Assembly: GCA_040513115.1 (NCBI GenBank)
Contig: JBEVDW010000224.1
Coordinates: forward strand, 1-23,594
Source: DATELY01 sp040513115
GTDB taxonomy: Bacteria > Pseudomonadota > Gammaproteobacteria > Steroidobacterales > Steroidobacteraceae
Direction of reading: 5' to 3'
Length of the DNA stretch: 23,594 nt
The notes under the pieces are model-generated. The model worked only from the letters and a program-made list of their open reading frames with translations. It was not told where the DNA came from and ran no database searches. This document shows, piece after piece, positions 22,546 through 23,594 of the stretch (positions are counted from its first letter, which is position 1; each line of letters begins with the position of its first letter). The position numbers were made by a program, and so were the translations under genes.

Positions 22546-23580
22546 TGCCGAAGCCTGCTCACGCCGCAACGCCCCGTCCTGCTGCATGCGTTGATCGGCA
22601 ATCATCATCAGCTCCTTGGGCTGCAGATGATCCTCCGGAAATTGCGCACTGCCAATGCTGACGCTGGCCCGCAGCAGCCGTTTGCCGATGGAGATGGTGC
22701 CCTGGTACACATGATTGCGCATGCGTTGTGCCACTTGCGCGGCCTGGCGCGCATCCATGTCGACCAGCAGCACGACGAACACATCGCCACCCAATCGCGC
22801 TGCCGCGTCGGTTTGTCGCACCGAGCGCGTGATGGCCTGCGCCACCGCCAGGAGCAATTGATCGCCCGCGTTGTGACCCATCGTTTCCTTGATCGTCGCC
22901 GTGTCGTCCACGTCGATCATCAAGATGGAGTAGGGCAGGCCCTCGCGTTCGGCGCGGCGATGGTGGTGCTGCAGCAGCTCATCGAATGCTTTGAGGTTGA
23001 GCAGCCCGGTCAGCGGATCCGAGCCGGCGAGCGCTTGCAGGCGATGTTCGCTATTGCGTGCCTGCTCGACTTGATGGGCCAACGCGAACGCCACCGTAAC
23101 GGCAGGCAACAACATGCTGCACAAGAGCACGGCAAACTCGTGCGCAAACGGCGCCATCCCAGGCGTGAGCGCGGCGAGTCCACAGCCGAGCAGCGCAATG
23201 AACACGGCGCAGGCAATCACCCACGCGGGTCGGCCGAACGTTCCACCCGTAGCCGCGAGTGGCAACAAATACAGGACGAGGAGCGGACTGCGGCCTTTGC
23301 CGGTGGCGAACGACAATGCCGTCGCGAACACCAGCAGCATCGCAACGGCAATGGCGTTGCGCTTGATTGCCGGCCAGCGCCGGATGGGCGGTACGGTGAT
23401 CAGCAGCGTGGCCATTGCCAGAGAGACGAGTCCCAGCGCCGCGACGCGCGGGAACTCGACGATGTTCGGTGCAAACGCGAAGGGCAGCACGCCGACGACG
23501 AGTGCCACCAGCGCGTACCAGACCAGGTTCTGTGTTTCAGCGGCAGAGTGCGTGCTCTGCGCCGGCAGCCGCCAGTTCAT
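22543..23580 (-). CDS. Six-helix membrane GGDEF protein with a degenerate active site
   Basis: A 345-residue protein with about six N-terminal helices (residues 19-170) and a C-terminal GGDEF domain (about 185-340). Landmarks align with PleD without gaps: D223 (metal Asp), GH at 235-236, D240 (guanine contact), the inhibitory RxxD site R255-QT-D258, and the signature at 264-268. The signature is GGDVF, lacking the fourth-position Glu. The usual guanine-binding Asn is Lys231, FK is TA, and the N-terminal DxLTxLxNR motif has Leu for Arg. Catalysis therefore looks doubtful, while c-di-GMP binding through RxxD looks possible. The stop codon lies in the adjacent palindromic element. I chose the ATG at 23580; no stronger site is visible near the window edge. 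Confidence 0.88.
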   Translation of the reverse strand: MNWRLPAQSTHSAAETQNLVWYALVALVVGVLPFAFAPNIVEFPRVAALGLVSLAMATLLITVPPIRRWPAIKRNAIAVAMLLVFATALSFATGKGRSPLLVLYLLPLAATGGTFGRPAWVIACAVFIALLGCGLAALTPGMAPFAHEFAVLLCSMLLPAVTVAFALAHQVEQARNSEHRLQALAGSDPLTGLLNLKAFDELLQHHHRRAEREGLPYSILMIDVDDTATIKETMGHNAGDQLLLAVAQAITRSVRQTDAAARLGGDVFVVLLVDMDARQAAQVAQRMRNHVYQGTISIGKRLLRASVSIGSAQFPEDHLQPKELMMIADQRMQQDGALRREQASA

Positions 23581-23594
23581 GGCTAGTGAATGAC

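Noticed and set aside
22480..23586. 368-codon plus-strand frame opposite the GGDEF gene
   Set aside because: It is antisense to a clear GGDEF protein with membrane helices and has low-quality, Arg/Gln-rich composition.

Overview
GC-rich chromosomal DNA from what looks like a gammaproteobacterium. The sequence supports this through a UvrD that begins MDVS and ends in the Tudor-like tail, a TrkA/TrkH pair, a PBP1b with a following LpoP-like lipoprotein, an ACE-type M2 peptidase, and a SURF1 / SCO-like / CtaA / CtaB order that I recall from Pseudomonas. A Xanthomonadales, Nevskiales or Steroidobacter-like host is my guess, not a demonstrated placement. I see no rRNA, tRNA, CRISPR, phage module or intact insertion sequence, and no gene-free stretch exceeds 300 bases.

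Layout. (1) 1-3550, plus strand: the distal part of a cytochrome c oxidase biogenesis cluster, with the tail of a DUF2909-like protein, SURF1, a SCO-like membrane protein, heme A synthase (ctaA) and heme O synthase (ctaB). (2) 3644-4840: a double VanZ-like membrane protein. (3) 4890-12866: one tightly coupled chain, uvrD, trkA, a 41-codon small ORF, trkH, mrcB (PBP1b) and an LpoP-like TPR lipoprotein. Most junctions are 4-base start/stop overlaps. (4) 12969-13424: dtd, convergent with an uncharacterised seven-helix membrane protein on the minus strand (13446-14249). (5) 14457-15859: tatABC. (6) 16078-21356: a peptide-use operon with a POT-family transporter, a secreted ACE-like dipeptidyl carboxypeptidase and an OPT-family transporter. 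(7) 21360-23580: small membrane genes (YvlD/holin-4-like, MAPEG), a His-rich SEC-C protein, and a membrane GGDEF protein whose active site looks broken but whose c-di-GMP inhibitory site is intact.

The most unusual structure is a 162-base palindromic, MITE-like element at 22384-22545. It has perfect 27-base inverted ends starting in TA and a central 10-bp hairpin. It is wedged between the SEC-C and GGDEF genes and supplies the stop codon of the latter. Other points worth a look are the small ORF that bridges trkA and trkH, with its own Shine-Dalgarno and ATGA overlaps at both ends; three structured intergenic spacers; a duplicated VanZ domain; and the self-contained peptide cleavage and uptake operon.
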